DNA of 64,000 nucleotides. It comes from Anaeromyxobacter oryzae (GTDB taxonomy: Bacteria > Myxococcota > Myxococcia > Myxococcales > Anaeromyxobacteraceae). Every line of letters starts with the position of its first letter. Positions within the stretch are counted from its first letter, which is position 1. The notes under the pieces were generated by a model. The model did no database searches and was not told the origin of the DNA. It worked only from the letters and a program-made list of their open reading frames with translations. Shown piece by piece: positions 26,352 to 34,802 of the stretch. The translations under genes and the position numbers were made by a program. The stretch spans positions 806,001 through 870,000 of the forward strand of contig NZ_AP025591.1 of assembly GCF_023169945.1 (NCBI RefSeq). Reading direction: 5' to 3'.

Positions 26352-27610
26352 GGCCTCTTCCCGATGTCCCTGCGGAACTGCATGCCGCGGAACCGGATCC
26401 GCGCCGCGGCGGCGTACGCGCGCCGCGCGGCGTCGTCGAGCCCCGCGCCGAGCGCACAGACGGTGAGCACGCGGCCGCCGTTCGTCACCACCCGCCCGTC
26501 CGCGCCTCGCGCCGTCCCTGCGTGGAACACCTGGACGTCCGCGTCGAACGGCCCCTCGAGCCCCTCGATCGCGTCGCCCCGTGCCGGGTCGCCCGGATAG
26601 TTCTCGGCCGCGAGCACGACGCCGATCGCCGCCCGCGGATCGGCCGGCAGCTCCACGCCCGAGAGGTCGCCCCGCGCGGCGGCGAGCAGCACGGGCACGA
26701 CGTCGCCGGCGAGGCGCATCATGAGCGGCTGGGTCTCCGGGTCGCCGAGGCGCGCGTTGAACTCGATCACCTTCGGGCCGGACCGCGTGAGCATGAGGCC
26801 GGCGTAGAGCGCGCCGCGGAACGGCCGGCCGCGCCGGGCGAGCTCGCGGAGGGCCGGCAGGAGGACGTCGCGCTCGACCGAGGCGGCCACCTCGGGCGTC
26901 ACGTTGGGCGTGGGCGAGAACGCGCCCATCCCGCCGGTGTTCGGGCCGCGGTCGCCGTCCAGGACGCGCTTGTGGTCCTGCGCCGCGGGCAACGGCCGCA
27001 CGCGCTCGCCGTCGGTGAAGCAGATGCAGCTCGCCTCGGGCCCCTCGAGCCGCTCCTCGACGACGACGCGGGCGCCGGCGCCGCCGTGGACGCGGTCGAC
27101 CAGCATCGACCGGAGCGCCGCCTCCGCCTCGGCGGGATCGCCGCACACCACGACGCCCTTGCCGGCGGCGAGCCCGTCCGCCTTCACGGCGACCCGGCCG
27201 CCGCGCGCGCGCGCCCAGGCGACGGCCGGCTCCAGGGCGTCGAACGTCTCGTACGCGGCGGTCGGGATGCCCGCCGCGCGCATCACGTCCTTGGCGAACC
27301 CCTTCGAGCCCTCGATCTCCGCCGCGGCGGCGCTCGGGCCGAAGGCGAGCACGCCCGCCTCGGCGAGGCGATCGGCGAGGCCGGCGACGAGCGGCGCCTC
27401 CGGCCCGACGACGACGAGGTCGATCCGCTCGCTCGTCGCCCAGCGCGTGATCCCGGCGACGTCGAGCGCCTGGAGCGGCACGAGGGTCGCGACCTGGGCG
27501 ATGCCGGGGTTCCCGGGCGCCGCGAACAGCGCGGACACGAGGGGGCTCTTGGAGATCTTCCAGGCGAGGGCGTGCTCGCGGCCGCCCGAGCCGACGACGA
27601 GGACTCGCAT
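26348..27610 (-). CDS. purD: Phosphoribosylamine-glycine ligase (GAR synthetase)
   Basis: PurD joins glycine to 5-phosphoribosylamine using ATP, step two of purine synthesis. The 420-residue protein begins MRVLVVGSGGREHALAWK, the standard N-terminus, and shows the ATP-grasp features KADGLAAGKGVVVC, GPEASCICFTDG, the signature RDHKR-like AAQDHKRVLDGD...NTGGMGAFSP and VIEFNARLGDPETQ. Length is as expected. It leads an operon with purE (4-base overlap), lptF and lptG. Confidence 0.97.
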   Translation of the reverse strand: MRVLVVGSGGREHALAWKISKSPLVSALFAAPGNPGIAQVATLVPLQALDVAGITRWATSERIDLVVVGPEAPLVAGLADRLAEAGVLAFGPSAAAAEIEGSKGFAKDVMRAAGIPTAAYETFDALEPAVAWARARGGRVAVKADGLAAGKGVVVCGDPAEAEAALRSMLVDRVHGGAGARVVVEERLEGPEASCICFTDGERVRPLPAAQDHKRVLDGDRGPNTGGMGAFSPTPNVTPEVAASVERDVLLPALRELARRGRPFRGALYAGLMLTRSGPKVIEFNARLGDPETQPLMMRLAGDVVPVLLAAARGDLSGVELPADPRAAIGVVLAAENYPGDPARGDAIEGLEGPFDADVQVFHAGTARGADGRVVTNGGRVLTVCALGAGLDDAARRAYAAAARIRFRGMQFRRDIGKRP

Positions 27611-27668
27611 GAGAGCCCGGGCTTATACCACGCCGAAACGGCCCCGGGCGGTCCTCCGCGCGGCGGGC

Positions 27669-29759
27669 TCAGCGCGCTCGCGCGGGTCCGTCCAGCTCGA
27701 GCAGGGCGCCGCGGGCAGGCCACACGGCGGGGTCCTCGCGCACCAGCGCGGCGAGCGCGGGCCGGGCCGCCGGGTCTCCCCGATCGGCGGCGAGTCGCGC
27801 GACGGCCAGGCGGGCGGTCGCGAGATCCGGCACGGCCTCGAGGGCCGCGCCGTACGCCCGGTCCGCGTCGTCGAGGCGTCCGAGCGCCTCGAGCGCGCGG
27901 GCGTGGACCGCGTTCGCGAAGGCGTCCTCCGGCCGGCCCTGGACCGCGGCGCGGGCGAGCGGGAGCGCCGCCCGGGGCTGGCCGCGATCGAGCGCGACCT
28001 GGGCGAGGAGCGCCAGCGGCGCGGCCGCCTGCGGGGAGGCCGCGAGCGCGCCGCGGGCGAGCCGCTCCGCCGCCTGCGTGTGGCCGAGGAGCAGCTCGCA
28101 CGCGGCCGCGGCCGCGAGCGCATCCGCGGCGCGCCCGGGCTCGGCCCGGGCGAGGTCCGCGTACCTTCGAGCCGCGTCCGCGAGGGGCGCGGGCCCCTCC
28201 CAGAAGTCGGTGGGGCCGTGGCGGACCCGCGCCTCCAGCGGATCGCGCGCGAGCGCGGCGGCCGAGACGCGAAGGGCCGCCGCGGCCATCCGGAGCCGGA
28301 GCAGCGCGCCACCCGCGGAGAGGGCGACCGTCGCGTCCCGGGGCGCGGCGGCGGCGGCCGCGAGCCAGGCCGGCGCAGCGTCCTCGGCCGGCATCGACAG
28401 CTCGGCCGCGTACGCCGCGAGGACCGCCCGGGCCACGGGCCCCCCGCGGGCCCCGAGCACCCCGGCCGACTCGCGGGTCGCGGCCGCGTCGGCGGCCTCG
28501 AACGCGAGGAGCGCCGCCTGGAACCGCGCGGGCGCGCTGCCCGGTACGCGCTTCAGCGCCATCTCCACCGCGTCCACCGCGGCGGCGCGATCGCCCGCGG
28601 CGCGCGTCACCGCGGCGCGGTGGGCGAGGATCCGGGCTGCGAGGAAGTCGCCGGGGCCCCTCGCGAGCGCCGCGTCGAGGTGGCGGCGCGCGGCGGCGAG
28701 ATCCCCATCCACCTGGTACGCGAGCCGCGCGAGCAGCAGCGGCGGCTCGGCGGCCGCGCCGTCCGCCGCCGCCCACCGCGCGAGCGCGGCGCGCGCGGCG
28801 TCCCACCGGCCCGCGGCGGTCTCGATCTCCGCGGTGAGCGCCAGCGCGCCGGCGTGCCCGGGGTCCTGCGCGAGCCGCGACCCGGCGAGGGCGAGCGCTG
28901 CGGCCGCGTCCCCCGCCGCCCAGCGGGCGCGCGCCGCCGCGGAGATGAGCCGGCGATCCGCGGGCGCGTCCGCGGCCGCGGCCTCGAGCTCGCGCGCCGC
29001 GGCCTCCGGGTCGCGGCCGGCGATCGCGAGCCCGGCGGCGAGCCGGACCTCCGGGTCGCGCGGTGCCGCGGCGAGCGCGCGCCGGGCAGCGTCCTCCGCC
29101 TGCGCGACGTTGGCGGCGCTCGGGACCGCGAGCAGCAGGCGGGTCGACGCGGCGAGGAGCGGGCCGTCCCCGGGCGAGCGCGCGAGCGCGTCGCGGACGA
29201 CGTCGTGCGCGGCGGCGAGCTCCGCGCCGGTCGTGTCGTCCCCGACGGTCGCCGCGAACGCCGAGACCCAGGCGGCGACCGCGTCGGCCCGGCGCGGCGC
29301 GGCAGCGAGGGCGAGGCGCGCGTAGCGGAGCGCGTCCTCGGCGCGGGCCGGCAGGTCGGCCGCGAGCGCGGCGCGCGCGTTGGCCAGCTGCCGGTCGGCG
29401 TCGGCGTCGTCGGGGGACGCTGCCGGAGGCAGGACGCCTGTGGCGCGCCAGCGCCCGACGAGCGCCTCGGCCGCGGACGGCGGCGGCGCCGGTGCCGGCG
29501 CCGGGCGGAGGGCGCGGCGGCCGAGGACGACGCCGGCGGTCACCGCGACCAGCGCGAGCGCGACGGCGGCCGCGAGGACGCGCCGCGACGGGCCGGCGGC
29601 GCGGGCGGGTGCGCGTGGCGGGACGGCGGGGGCGGCCGCTGCGGGGCGGTGCGTCCTCCGTTGCGCGCGGGAGGCGCAGCCGGGGCACACGGCGGCGCCG
29701 GCGCGCGCCGCGTCGCCCTCGAAGACGGCGAAGCACAACGGGCAGGTCACGGGCGCCAT
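27669..29759 (-). CDS. Membrane-anchored TPR-repeat protein with N-terminal zinc ribbon
   Basis: This 696-residue protein starts with a four-Cys zinc ribbon (C6, C9, C25, C28), a Pro/Ala linker, then one transmembrane helix (about 61-80). The rest is almost wholly helical, built of repeated Ala-rich helix pairs of about 34 residues characteristic of tetratricopeptide repeats, for example ARAALERWAA-like and ALARDPLEARVRHGP segments. No enzyme motif is visible. Such proteins act as scaffolds in envelope assembly, secretion or regulation; the ribbon would face the cytoplasm and the repeats the periplasm. It is on the same strand as purD, 58 bases upstream, but a functional link is not evident. 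Confidence 0.82.
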   Translation of the reverse strand: MAPVTCPLCFAVFEGDAARAGAAVCPGCASRAQRRTHRPAAAAPAVPPRAPARAAGPSRRVLAAAVALALVAVTAGVVLGRRALRPAPAPAPPPSAAEALVGRWRATGVLPPAASPDDADADRQLANARAALAADLPARAEDALRYARLALAAAPRRADAVAAWVSAFAATVGDDTTGAELAAAHDVVRDALARSPGDGPLLAASTRLLLAVPSAANVAQAEDAARRALAAAPRDPEVRLAAGLAIAGRDPEAAARELEAAAADAPADRRLISAAARARWAAGDAAAALALAGSRLAQDPGHAGALALTAEIETAAGRWDAARAALARWAAADGAAAEPPLLLARLAYQVDGDLAAARRHLDAALARGPGDFLAARILAHRAAVTRAAGDRAAAVDAVEMALKRVPGSAPARFQAALLAFEAADAAATRESAGVLGARGGPVARAVLAAYAAELSMPAEDAAPAWLAAAAAAPRDATVALSAGGALLRLRMAAAALRVSAAALARDPLEARVRHGPTDFWEGPAPLADAARRYADLARAEPGRAADALAAAAACELLLGHTQAAERLARGALAASPQAAAPLALLAQVALDRGQPRAALPLARAAVQGRPEDAFANAVHARALEALGRLDDADRAYGAALEAVPDLATARLAVARLAADRGDPAARPALAALVREDPAVWPARGALLELDGPARAR

Positions 29760-29903
29760 GGCGCGGAGAGTACCGCACCCGGACCGCTCGCCGGCGTACG
29801 GCGGACACGGGAGGTGGGATCCCGAGGTCGACGCGGCTCGACGAGGCGCGGCAACCCCGAACCCGAACCCGGCGCCCGTGTCCCCCTCACCCCGGACCCT
29901 GAC

Positions 29904-30072
29904 GATTCATCACATCTCGGACCACCGCGACCGTCGCCGCAGGGACGCCTCGTCTGTGTTGGCGAGCGGGGAAGGGGCTCTAGAAGAAGGGGGACGGCCG
30001 GGGCGTGGCCGCAGGGGCGAGACGTCGCCGCGGGGATCGGCCACCAAGACGCCTGCGTCGCGACGACGGCGA
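29904..30072 (+). repeat. Left inverted-repeat arm of the HNH unit
   Basis: Outer end GATTCATCACA at 29904-29914, a less conserved middle of 56 bases, AGAAGGGGGACGGCCGGGGC near 29984-30003, and the best-conserved core GGATCGG...GACGGCGA at 30034-30072. It begins 51 bases beyond the HNH stop. The rest of the 29760-30123 gap (364 bases) holds no gene I can support. Confidence 0.65.
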
Positions 30073-30123
30073 TGGGGCCTGGCCAGCCGGAGGCTTCGGG
30101 AGGCGCTCCGGCGCGCCCGACGG

Positions 30124-31266
30124 TCACGTCGGCCCGGTCAGGGCCGCGGCGGGAACTTCGGAGCGCGCACCCGCCGAGCCGGCGTCGCGGCGTCCCGTCG
30201 CCGCGGTGGCCTTGCGGGCCGGCGCGTACCTGTCCATCCATGCATCGCCGAAGATCCTCCGTGCGGCGAGCAAGTTGTGCCGAGCGCAGAGGAGGCGAAC
30301 GTTCTCGATCGTCGACTTCCCGCCGAGCGCCTTCGGCTGGATGTGGTCGTACTGGAGACGGTGGCGCGAGCCGCAGACGCCGCCGTTCTCGAGAGCCCAC
30401 CGACAGCAGCCGCCGTCCCGCACCCACACCGCCCGCTTCACCTCCGCCGGGATGTGGTCCGGTCTCGACGGCCGCTTCTCGCGCCGCGGCTTCTCGACCA
30501 GGCCCTTCCGCTTCTTGGCCCGGTCGAGGAGGAGGTCGAGCGCGACCTCGAGGATCTCCTCGGTGCTCGCCCCCGGATGCGAGTGGGAGAGCGCGTCCCC
30601 GGCGTCGGCAACCTTCGCCTCGAACCGCTTCGTGACGGTGAGGTGCATCCGACGGAGGTCGGCAGTGAGCGGCTCGAAGGTCGGCGGCGTCGTCCGGGAG
30701 ACCGGGGCGTTCACGGTCCGTGTGGCCACTTTGGCATCGACGAGTTCTGCCGGCGAACCGGGCGCAATGACACAGGCGGTCGCCGGCGCGCCGAGCTCGA
30801 GCGCTGCGGCGGGTTCGGGGTCGCGAGCCGACGGCGGCGCCGCGACGCGAACGGTCGTCACGACCTCCCGGCGCGGAGGCCGCTCCACCGGCTTCAGCTC
30901 AGCGACGACCGCCCGCGCCTCCTGCTTCGAGAGGTGGAGGAACCGGGGGATCACCTCGTACCGGTTCTCCGGCGTGAGCACCTGGGCGAGCTCGCCGACG
31001 GTGGAGAGGCACAGCTTGCCGTCCTCGAGCGGCTCGACCAGCTCGGGGAAGCGCTGGATGAGCTCGGCGGCGGTCTTCCGGTAGAAGGCCGCGCTCTTCG
31101 AGAGCCCGAGCTCCCGGTTCAGGTAGGTGAAGAGGCTCGGGTAGCCGAGCTCGAGCCACAGCCGCTTCGCGTCGAAGTCGGCCAGCGCGACGAGGAAGGC
31201 CGCCATCGCGTGGTGCTCGCGGCGGAGGAGCTCGGAGAGGCGGATCGAGGAGTCGCGAGCGTTCAT
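30124..31266 (-). CDS. HNH endonuclease-domain protein
   Basis: This is a 380-residue protein. The C-terminal third (about 275-335) is an HNH nuclease fold: AVWVRDGGCCRW with Cys pairs (C287, C288, C298), then YDHIQP (D307, H308), N322 and ARHN (H330, N331), the beta-beta-alpha metal site of HNH enzymes. The first 125 residues are helical (GYPSLFTYLNRELGLSKSAA then KLCLSTVGELAQVLTP), a region often found before HNH domains in repeated, element-like actinobacterial and myxobacterial genes. The tail is Ala/Arg-rich. It lies alone between inverted-repeat arms. Expected to cut DNA; target and biological role unknown. Confidence 0.88.
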   Translation of the reverse strand: MNARDSSIRLSELLRREHHAMAAFLVALADFDAKRLWLELGYPSLFTYLNRELGLSKSAAFYRKTAAELIQRFPELVEPLEDGKLCLSTVGELAQVLTPENRYEVIPRFLHLSKQEARAVVAELKPVERPPRREVVTTVRVAAPPSARDPEPAAALELGAPATACVIAPGSPAELVDAKVATRTVNAPVSRTTPPTFEPLTADLRRMHLTVTKRFEAKVADAGDALSHSHPGASTEEILEVALDLLLDRAKKRKGLVEKPRREKRPSRPDHIPAEVKRAVWVRDGGCCRWALENGGVCGSRHRLQYDHIQPKALGGKSTIENVRLLCARHNLLAARRIFGDAWMDRYAPARKATAATGRRDAGSAGARSEVPAAALTGPT

Positions 31267-31743
31267 GCGGGCATCGTCTCACGCGAATTCTCACCCTCCG
31301 CAAACGCACGGATTCGAGCACTGGCGCGAGAATTGGCGAGCCGCCTCGCGCCGGGGTTCGGACGCCGCTCGCGACGCGCAACGCGCGCGGAGCGCTGCGG
31401 GAGAGGCGTCCTCGCGTGGGCGCGACGCGCGATCCGCGAAAGCGCCGGAGACGTGTCAACCGCCCGACGCGATCCGTTGGGTTCCCCCGAACGCGCCCGC
31501 ATCCGCGTCTCGCGCCGGGAGCTCGCCGTCATTGCGACGCAGGCTTCTTGGTAGCCGATCCACGCGGTCGACGTTTCCTCACCGCGGACCCGCCTCGGCC
31601 GGCCCCCTTCTCAGCCCTCCTTCACTTTCACCGATGAAGACCGGTTGGGCGCGAGGCGCCGGTTCTCGTTCGGTTGTGATGAATCATGAGCCCCGGCCCT
31701 CTCCCCCAGGCTCTGCCGGGGGGAGGGGTGGAACCCGCGCGAC
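31267..31743. other. Intergenic stretch upstream of the HNH gene
   Basis: This stretch of about 480 bases contains the right inverted-repeat arm (31523-31685) and, at about 31699-31737, a CCCTCTCCCCC...GGGGGGAGGGG hairpin that could end purH transcripts. No further gene has credible codon use. Confidence 0.5.
31523..31685 (-). repeat. Right inverted-repeat arm of the HNH unit
   Basis: On the minus strand this arm reads GATTCATCACA (31685-31675), a 51-base divergent middle, GAAGGAGGGCTGAGAAGGGG (31623 downward) and the core GGATCGGCTACCAAGAAGCC onward (31561-31523), matching the left arm. It lies about 257 bases upstream of the HNH start. Confidence 0.65.
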
Positions 31744-31797
31744 CGCGAACGCGACTGCGAGCTGGACCGCGTTCGCGTTCGCGAATCGCGAACGCGA
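31744..31797. repeat. Three copies of an 11-mer forming a hairpin at the purH 3' end
   Basis: CGCGAACGCGA occurs at 31744-31754 and 31787-31797, and its exact complement at 31773-31783. The last two form a perfect 11-bp stem with a 3-base loop that touches the purH stop codon (31798-31800). It may stabilise or end the purH transcript; there is no U tract. Confidence 0.6.
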
Positions 31798-33375
31798 CTA
31801 GTGCCGGAAGTGCCGCATCCCGGTCGCGACCATCGCGATGCCGGCCGCGTCGGCCGCCGCGACCACCTCGGCGTCTCGCATCGAGCCGCCCGGCTGGATG
31901 ATCGCCGTGGCGCCCGCCTTGATGATCTCCTCGACGCCGTCCTTGAACGGGAAGAACGCGTCCGACCCGACGGAGGAGCCGCGCACGTCGAGCTGGGCCT
32001 TCATCACCGCCGTCTTCACCGATTCGACGCGGCTCGTCTGGCCGCCGCCGATGGCGACCGTGCGATCGCCCTTCGCGAACACGATGGCGTTCGACTTCAC
32101 GTGCTTCACGACCTTCCACGCGAAGAGGAGATCCCGCCACTCCTCCTCGGTCGGCGCGCGCTTCGTCATCACCTTGCAGTCCTCGCGGCGGATGGACCCG
32201 AGGTCGCGGTCCATCACGAGGAGCCCGCCGGGGATCGACCGCAGCTCCCGCTGCTCCTCCGGCCGGCGCTTCCAGGCGGACCGCGGCTCGCCGAGGCGCG
32301 GCGCCTCGAGGAGGCGGAGGTTCTTCTTCACGGCGAGCGCCGCGCGGGCGTCGTCGGAGTAGGACGGGGCGATGATGCACTCGAGGAAGAGGTTCGTGAG
32401 CTCCTCCGCGGCGGCGTAGTCCACCGGGCGGTTCAGCGCGACGATGCCGCCGAACGCGGAGACCGGATCGCACTCGCGCGCGCGGGCGAACGCCTCGCCG
32501 GGCGTCTTCCCGACGGCGACCCCGCACGGCGTGTTGTGCTTGATCACGACCGCCGCGGCGACGCCGTCGAACTCCTTCACGCCGGCGAGGGCGGCCTCGA
32601 GGTCGAGGAGGTTGTTGTAGCTGAGCTCCTTGCCCTGCAGCACCTTCGCGAACGCGACCGTCGGCTCGTCCGGCTCGCGGCCGGCCCGGTAGAACGCGCC
32701 GGCCTGGTGCGGGTTCTCGCCGTAGCGGAGGTCCTGGACCTTCGTGTAGACGGCGGCGAGCGTCTGCGGGAAGTGCGCCGGCTCCGCGGCGGGCGTCTCG
32801 CGCGCCGTCAGGTACTCGGAGATGGCCGCGTCGTAGGACGCGGTGTGCGCGAACGCCTTCTTCATCAGGTAGAAGCGCGTCGCCTCCGAGAGCGCCTTCG
32901 TCTGCTCGAGCTCCGCGGCGACCTTCTCGTAGTCCGCCGGATCGACGATCACCCCGACGTGCGCCGAGTTCTTCGCCGCGCTCCGAACCATGGTCGGGCC
33001 GCCGATGTCGATCTCCTCGACGCACTCGGCGAACGGCTTCCCCGCGGCGACCGCCTCGCGGAAGGGGTAGAGGTTCACCACGACGAGGTCGATGGGCGGG
33101 ATGTCCCGCGCCTTCACGTCCGCCTCGTCCGAGGCGAGGCCGCGCCGGTAGAGGATGCCGCCGTGCACGCGCGGGTGGAGCGTCTTCACGCGGCCGCCGA
33201 GGATCTCCGGGGCCTGGGTGTAGTCGCCGACCGAGACGACCTTCACGCCGGCGTCGGCGAGCGCCTTCTGCGTGCCGCCGGTGGAGAGCAGCTCCACCCC
33301 GAGGGCGGCGAGACGCCTGGCGAAGGGGACGAGACCGGTCTTGTCGGAGACCGAGACGAGCGCACGGCGGACCAT
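31798..33375 (-). CDS. purH: Bifunctional AICAR formyltransferase / IMP cyclohydrolase
   Basis: PurH carries out the last two steps to IMP. The 525-residue length from ATG 33373-33375 is normal, and GAGGAGG upstream supports that start over the open frame to 33432. The N-terminal cyclohydrolase has ALVSVSDKTGLVPFAR, STGGTQKALADAG and KTLHPRVHGGIL. The C-terminal formyltransferase has VIKHNTPCGVAVG (catalytic Lys/His) and DAFFPFKDGVEE, QPGGSMRDAEV. The gene stands alone on this strand, unlinked from the purD/purE operon 4 kb away. Confidence 0.97.
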   Translation of the reverse strand: MVRRALVSVSDKTGLVPFARRLAALGVELLSTGGTQKALADAGVKVVSVGDYTQAPEILGGRVKTLHPRVHGGILYRRGLASDEADVKARDIPPIDLVVVNLYPFREAVAAGKPFAECVEEIDIGGPTMVRSAAKNSAHVGVIVDPADYEKVAAELEQTKALSEATRFYLMKKAFAHTASYDAAISEYLTARETPAAEPAHFPQTLAAVYTKVQDLRYGENPHQAGAFYRAGREPDEPTVAFAKVLQGKELSYNNLLDLEAALAGVKEFDGVAAAVVIKHNTPCGVAVGKTPGEAFARARECDPVSAFGGIVALNRPVDYAAAEELTNLFLECIIAPSYSDDARAALAVKKNLRLLEAPRLGEPRSAWKRRPEEQRELRSIPGGLLVMDRDLGSIRREDCKVMTKRAPTEEEWRDLLFAWKVVKHVKSNAIVFAKGDRTVAIGGGQTSRVESVKTAVMKAQLDVRGSSVGSDAFFPFKDGVEEIIKAGATAIIQPGGSMRDAEVVAAADAAGIAMVATGMRHFRH

Positions 33376-33490
33376 GTAGGGCGACCTCCTCTGGAGGGCT
33401 GCCCTTGTAGCGAACGCCGGGTCCGCTTTCAAGGCGCGCGGTGCCGCCCGGGCGCCGGGGAGGCGCCCGCCGGATACCGCCCGGGGACCG

Positions 33491-34036
33491 CTACGGCTCG
33501 TCCGCGCCGTGAGGCGGCGGGATCCGCGGCTCGTCCTCGGTGATCGTGCGGAGCTTCGAGAGCCCGCGCGTCTCGACCTGCCGGATGCGCTCGCGGGTGA
33601 GGTTCATGATCGTCCCCACCTCCTCGAGCGTGATCCCTCCCCGGTCGGCGACGTCCAGCGCGCAGGTCTCGTCGAGCTCCCACACCTCCCGGTCCGGGAA
33701 GTTGAGCTTGATGGACCCGGTCGTCGGGTTCACGTCCAGGTAGAGGTGGTGCTTGCAGGAGATGAACATGCAGGGCCGGGGGCCGTTCGCGCAGTCGGCG
33801 CGCGAGCGCGGCCGGCGAGCCTCCATCTCCCGCATCGTCGCGTCCAGCTCCGGGTCCATGAGCCCGAAGGCCCGCTGGCGCCGCAGCTCCCGCGCGATCT
33901 CCTTGCGGGACATCGTCTTCGACCGCCGCCGGCCCCGCTTGCCGTCGCCGTCCAGCTCCTCCCCGCCGAGCGCCTGGTCCTGCTCCTGCTCCGGCTGCTC
34001 CGGCGCGGGCTCCGCGGTCCGATTCACCTCGCTCAT
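33491..34036 (-). CDS. Free-standing sigma region-4-like DNA-binding protein with a Cys cluster
   Basis: This is a 181-residue protein. The C-terminal residues 136-163 ([20 protein letters not shown]...) are nearly a textbook sigma-70 region 4.2 helix-turn-helix that recognises the -35 element, but regions 1-3 are missing. Just before it are C82, C89, C94 (followed by His-His) and C125, a possible zinc or Fe-S site. The N-terminus is acidic then basic and probably disordered. ATG at 34034-34036 has GGGAGGG upstream; a GTG at 34120 overlapping the merR stop (GTGA) is an alternative that would add 28 residues. It is presumably a transcription regulator working at promoters, coupled to the MerR-like gene just upstream. 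Confidence 0.78.
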   Translation of the reverse strand: MSEVNRTAEPAPEQPEQEQDQALGGEELDGDGKRGRRRSKTMSRKEIARELRRQRAFGLMDPELDATMREMEARRPRSRADCANGPRPCMFISCKHHLYLDVNPTTGSIKLNFPDREVWELDETCALDVADRGGITLEEVGTIMNLTRERIRQVETRGLSKLRTITEDEPRIPPPHGADEP

Positions 34037-34116
34037 CCCCTGCCCTCCCTCTCCGCCACGGGCGCCCCCGGGGGCGCCGTCCACCATCCACGGGCGCCGG
34101 GCCGGCGCCGCGATCG

Positions 34117-34614
34117 TCACGCCTCGACGGCTTGCGCCGTCACCGTGGCGACCGCTCCCCCCACCTTCTCGATCCGCTCGAGCGCCTTCCGAACCTCGCG
34201 CTCCGCCCGGACGAGCTCGTCCTCGAACTGCCTGCGGCGCGGGTGCGCCCGCGCCTTCCGCGTGAGCTCCTCGACGAGCTCCTGGAGACCCTTCTCCACG
34301 TCCTCGAGCCGGTTCCGCACCGTCACGAAGCTGCCGCGGATGTCCTCGACCGTGTAGCCCTCCGCCATCATCCGCTTGATGAGCGCGATCCGCCGGACCA
34401 CCGAGACCGGGTAGAGCCCGGTCGACCCGGTGTGCTTGCCCTTGCGGCCGACCCGCCGGCTCCGGGGCAAGAGCCCCATCTGCACGTACTTCCGGAACGT
34501 CGCGGCAGACAGCCGCGCGCCCTTCTCCGCGAACAGCCGCACGACCTCGACGCTCGTGATCCCGGCGGCCCTGTCCCGCTCGAGGCGGGCGATCTCGTCG
34601 TCGCGGAAATCCAC
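34117..34614 (-). CDS. MerR-family transcriptional regulator
   Basis: This is a 165-residue protein. An N-terminal winged-helix segment ([31 protein letters not shown], quoted in part: [16 protein letters not shown]) is followed by [23 protein letters not shown], the second half of a MerR-type DNA-binding domain, then a long charged helix (about 100-165) for dimerisation. No Cys pair or effector domain is present, so it does not resemble the metal or redox sensors. GTG start at 34612-34614 follows an AT-rich leader. The next gene (sigma region-4-like) is close downstream, so the two probably share a transcript and regulate one process, not identified. Confidence 0.85.
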   Translation of the reverse strand: MDFRDDEIARLERDRAAGITSVEVVRLFAEKGARLSAATFRKYVQMGLLPRSRRVGRKGKHTGSTGLYPVSVVRRIALIKRMMAEGYTVEDIRGSFVTVRNRLEDVEKGLQELVEELTRKARAHPRRRQFEDELVRAEREVRKALERIEKVGGAVATVTAQAVEA

Positions 34615-34680
34615 TCAGGATTCTCTATTCTTAATCCTACACTGAAAACTTGATTTGGACGGTAATCCATTGAGTGGCTT
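34615..34680 (-). promoter_or_regulatory. AT-rich promoter/operator region of the MerR gene
   Basis: The 60 bases 34621-34680 have 37 percent GC in a region otherwise near 70 percent. On the minus strand there are two GGATTA repeats and a TAAGAAT box resembling a -10 element shortly before the GTG start. I do not assign exact -35/-10 boxes. MerR proteins often bind their own promoters, so autoregulation is plausible. No gene lies between here and 34802. Confidence 0.5.
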
Positions 34681-34802
34681 TGGTCAACCCGCGAATGGCG
34701 CGCCACGGCGGGGCGTCCCGCCGCAGGTGGGCGGTCACCGTCCGGCGAGGCGGCCGGCGTGAAGCGCGGTCTGGAGGGGATCGGCCCCGGGTCCGGGGCG
34801 GA

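Larger units (their letters stand above)
29904..31685. mobile_element. Candidate HNH-endonuclease element bounded by long imperfect inverted repeats
   Basis: The HNH gene at 30124-31266 lies between two inverted arms, 29904-30072 and 31523-31685. The inner 39 bases of each arm (30034-30072, 31523-31561) match at 35 of 39 positions; outward the match continues with gaps, and both arms end in GATTCATCACA at equivalent distance. The unit of about 1.78 kb separates the TPR gene from purH. No transposase or recombinase is encoded and no target-site duplication is clear, so if mobile it depends on the endonuclease or on another enzyme. Confidence 0.45.

Noticed and set aside
29063..29902. 279-codon Arg-rich plus-strand frame
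   Set aside because: Shadow of the TPR gene.
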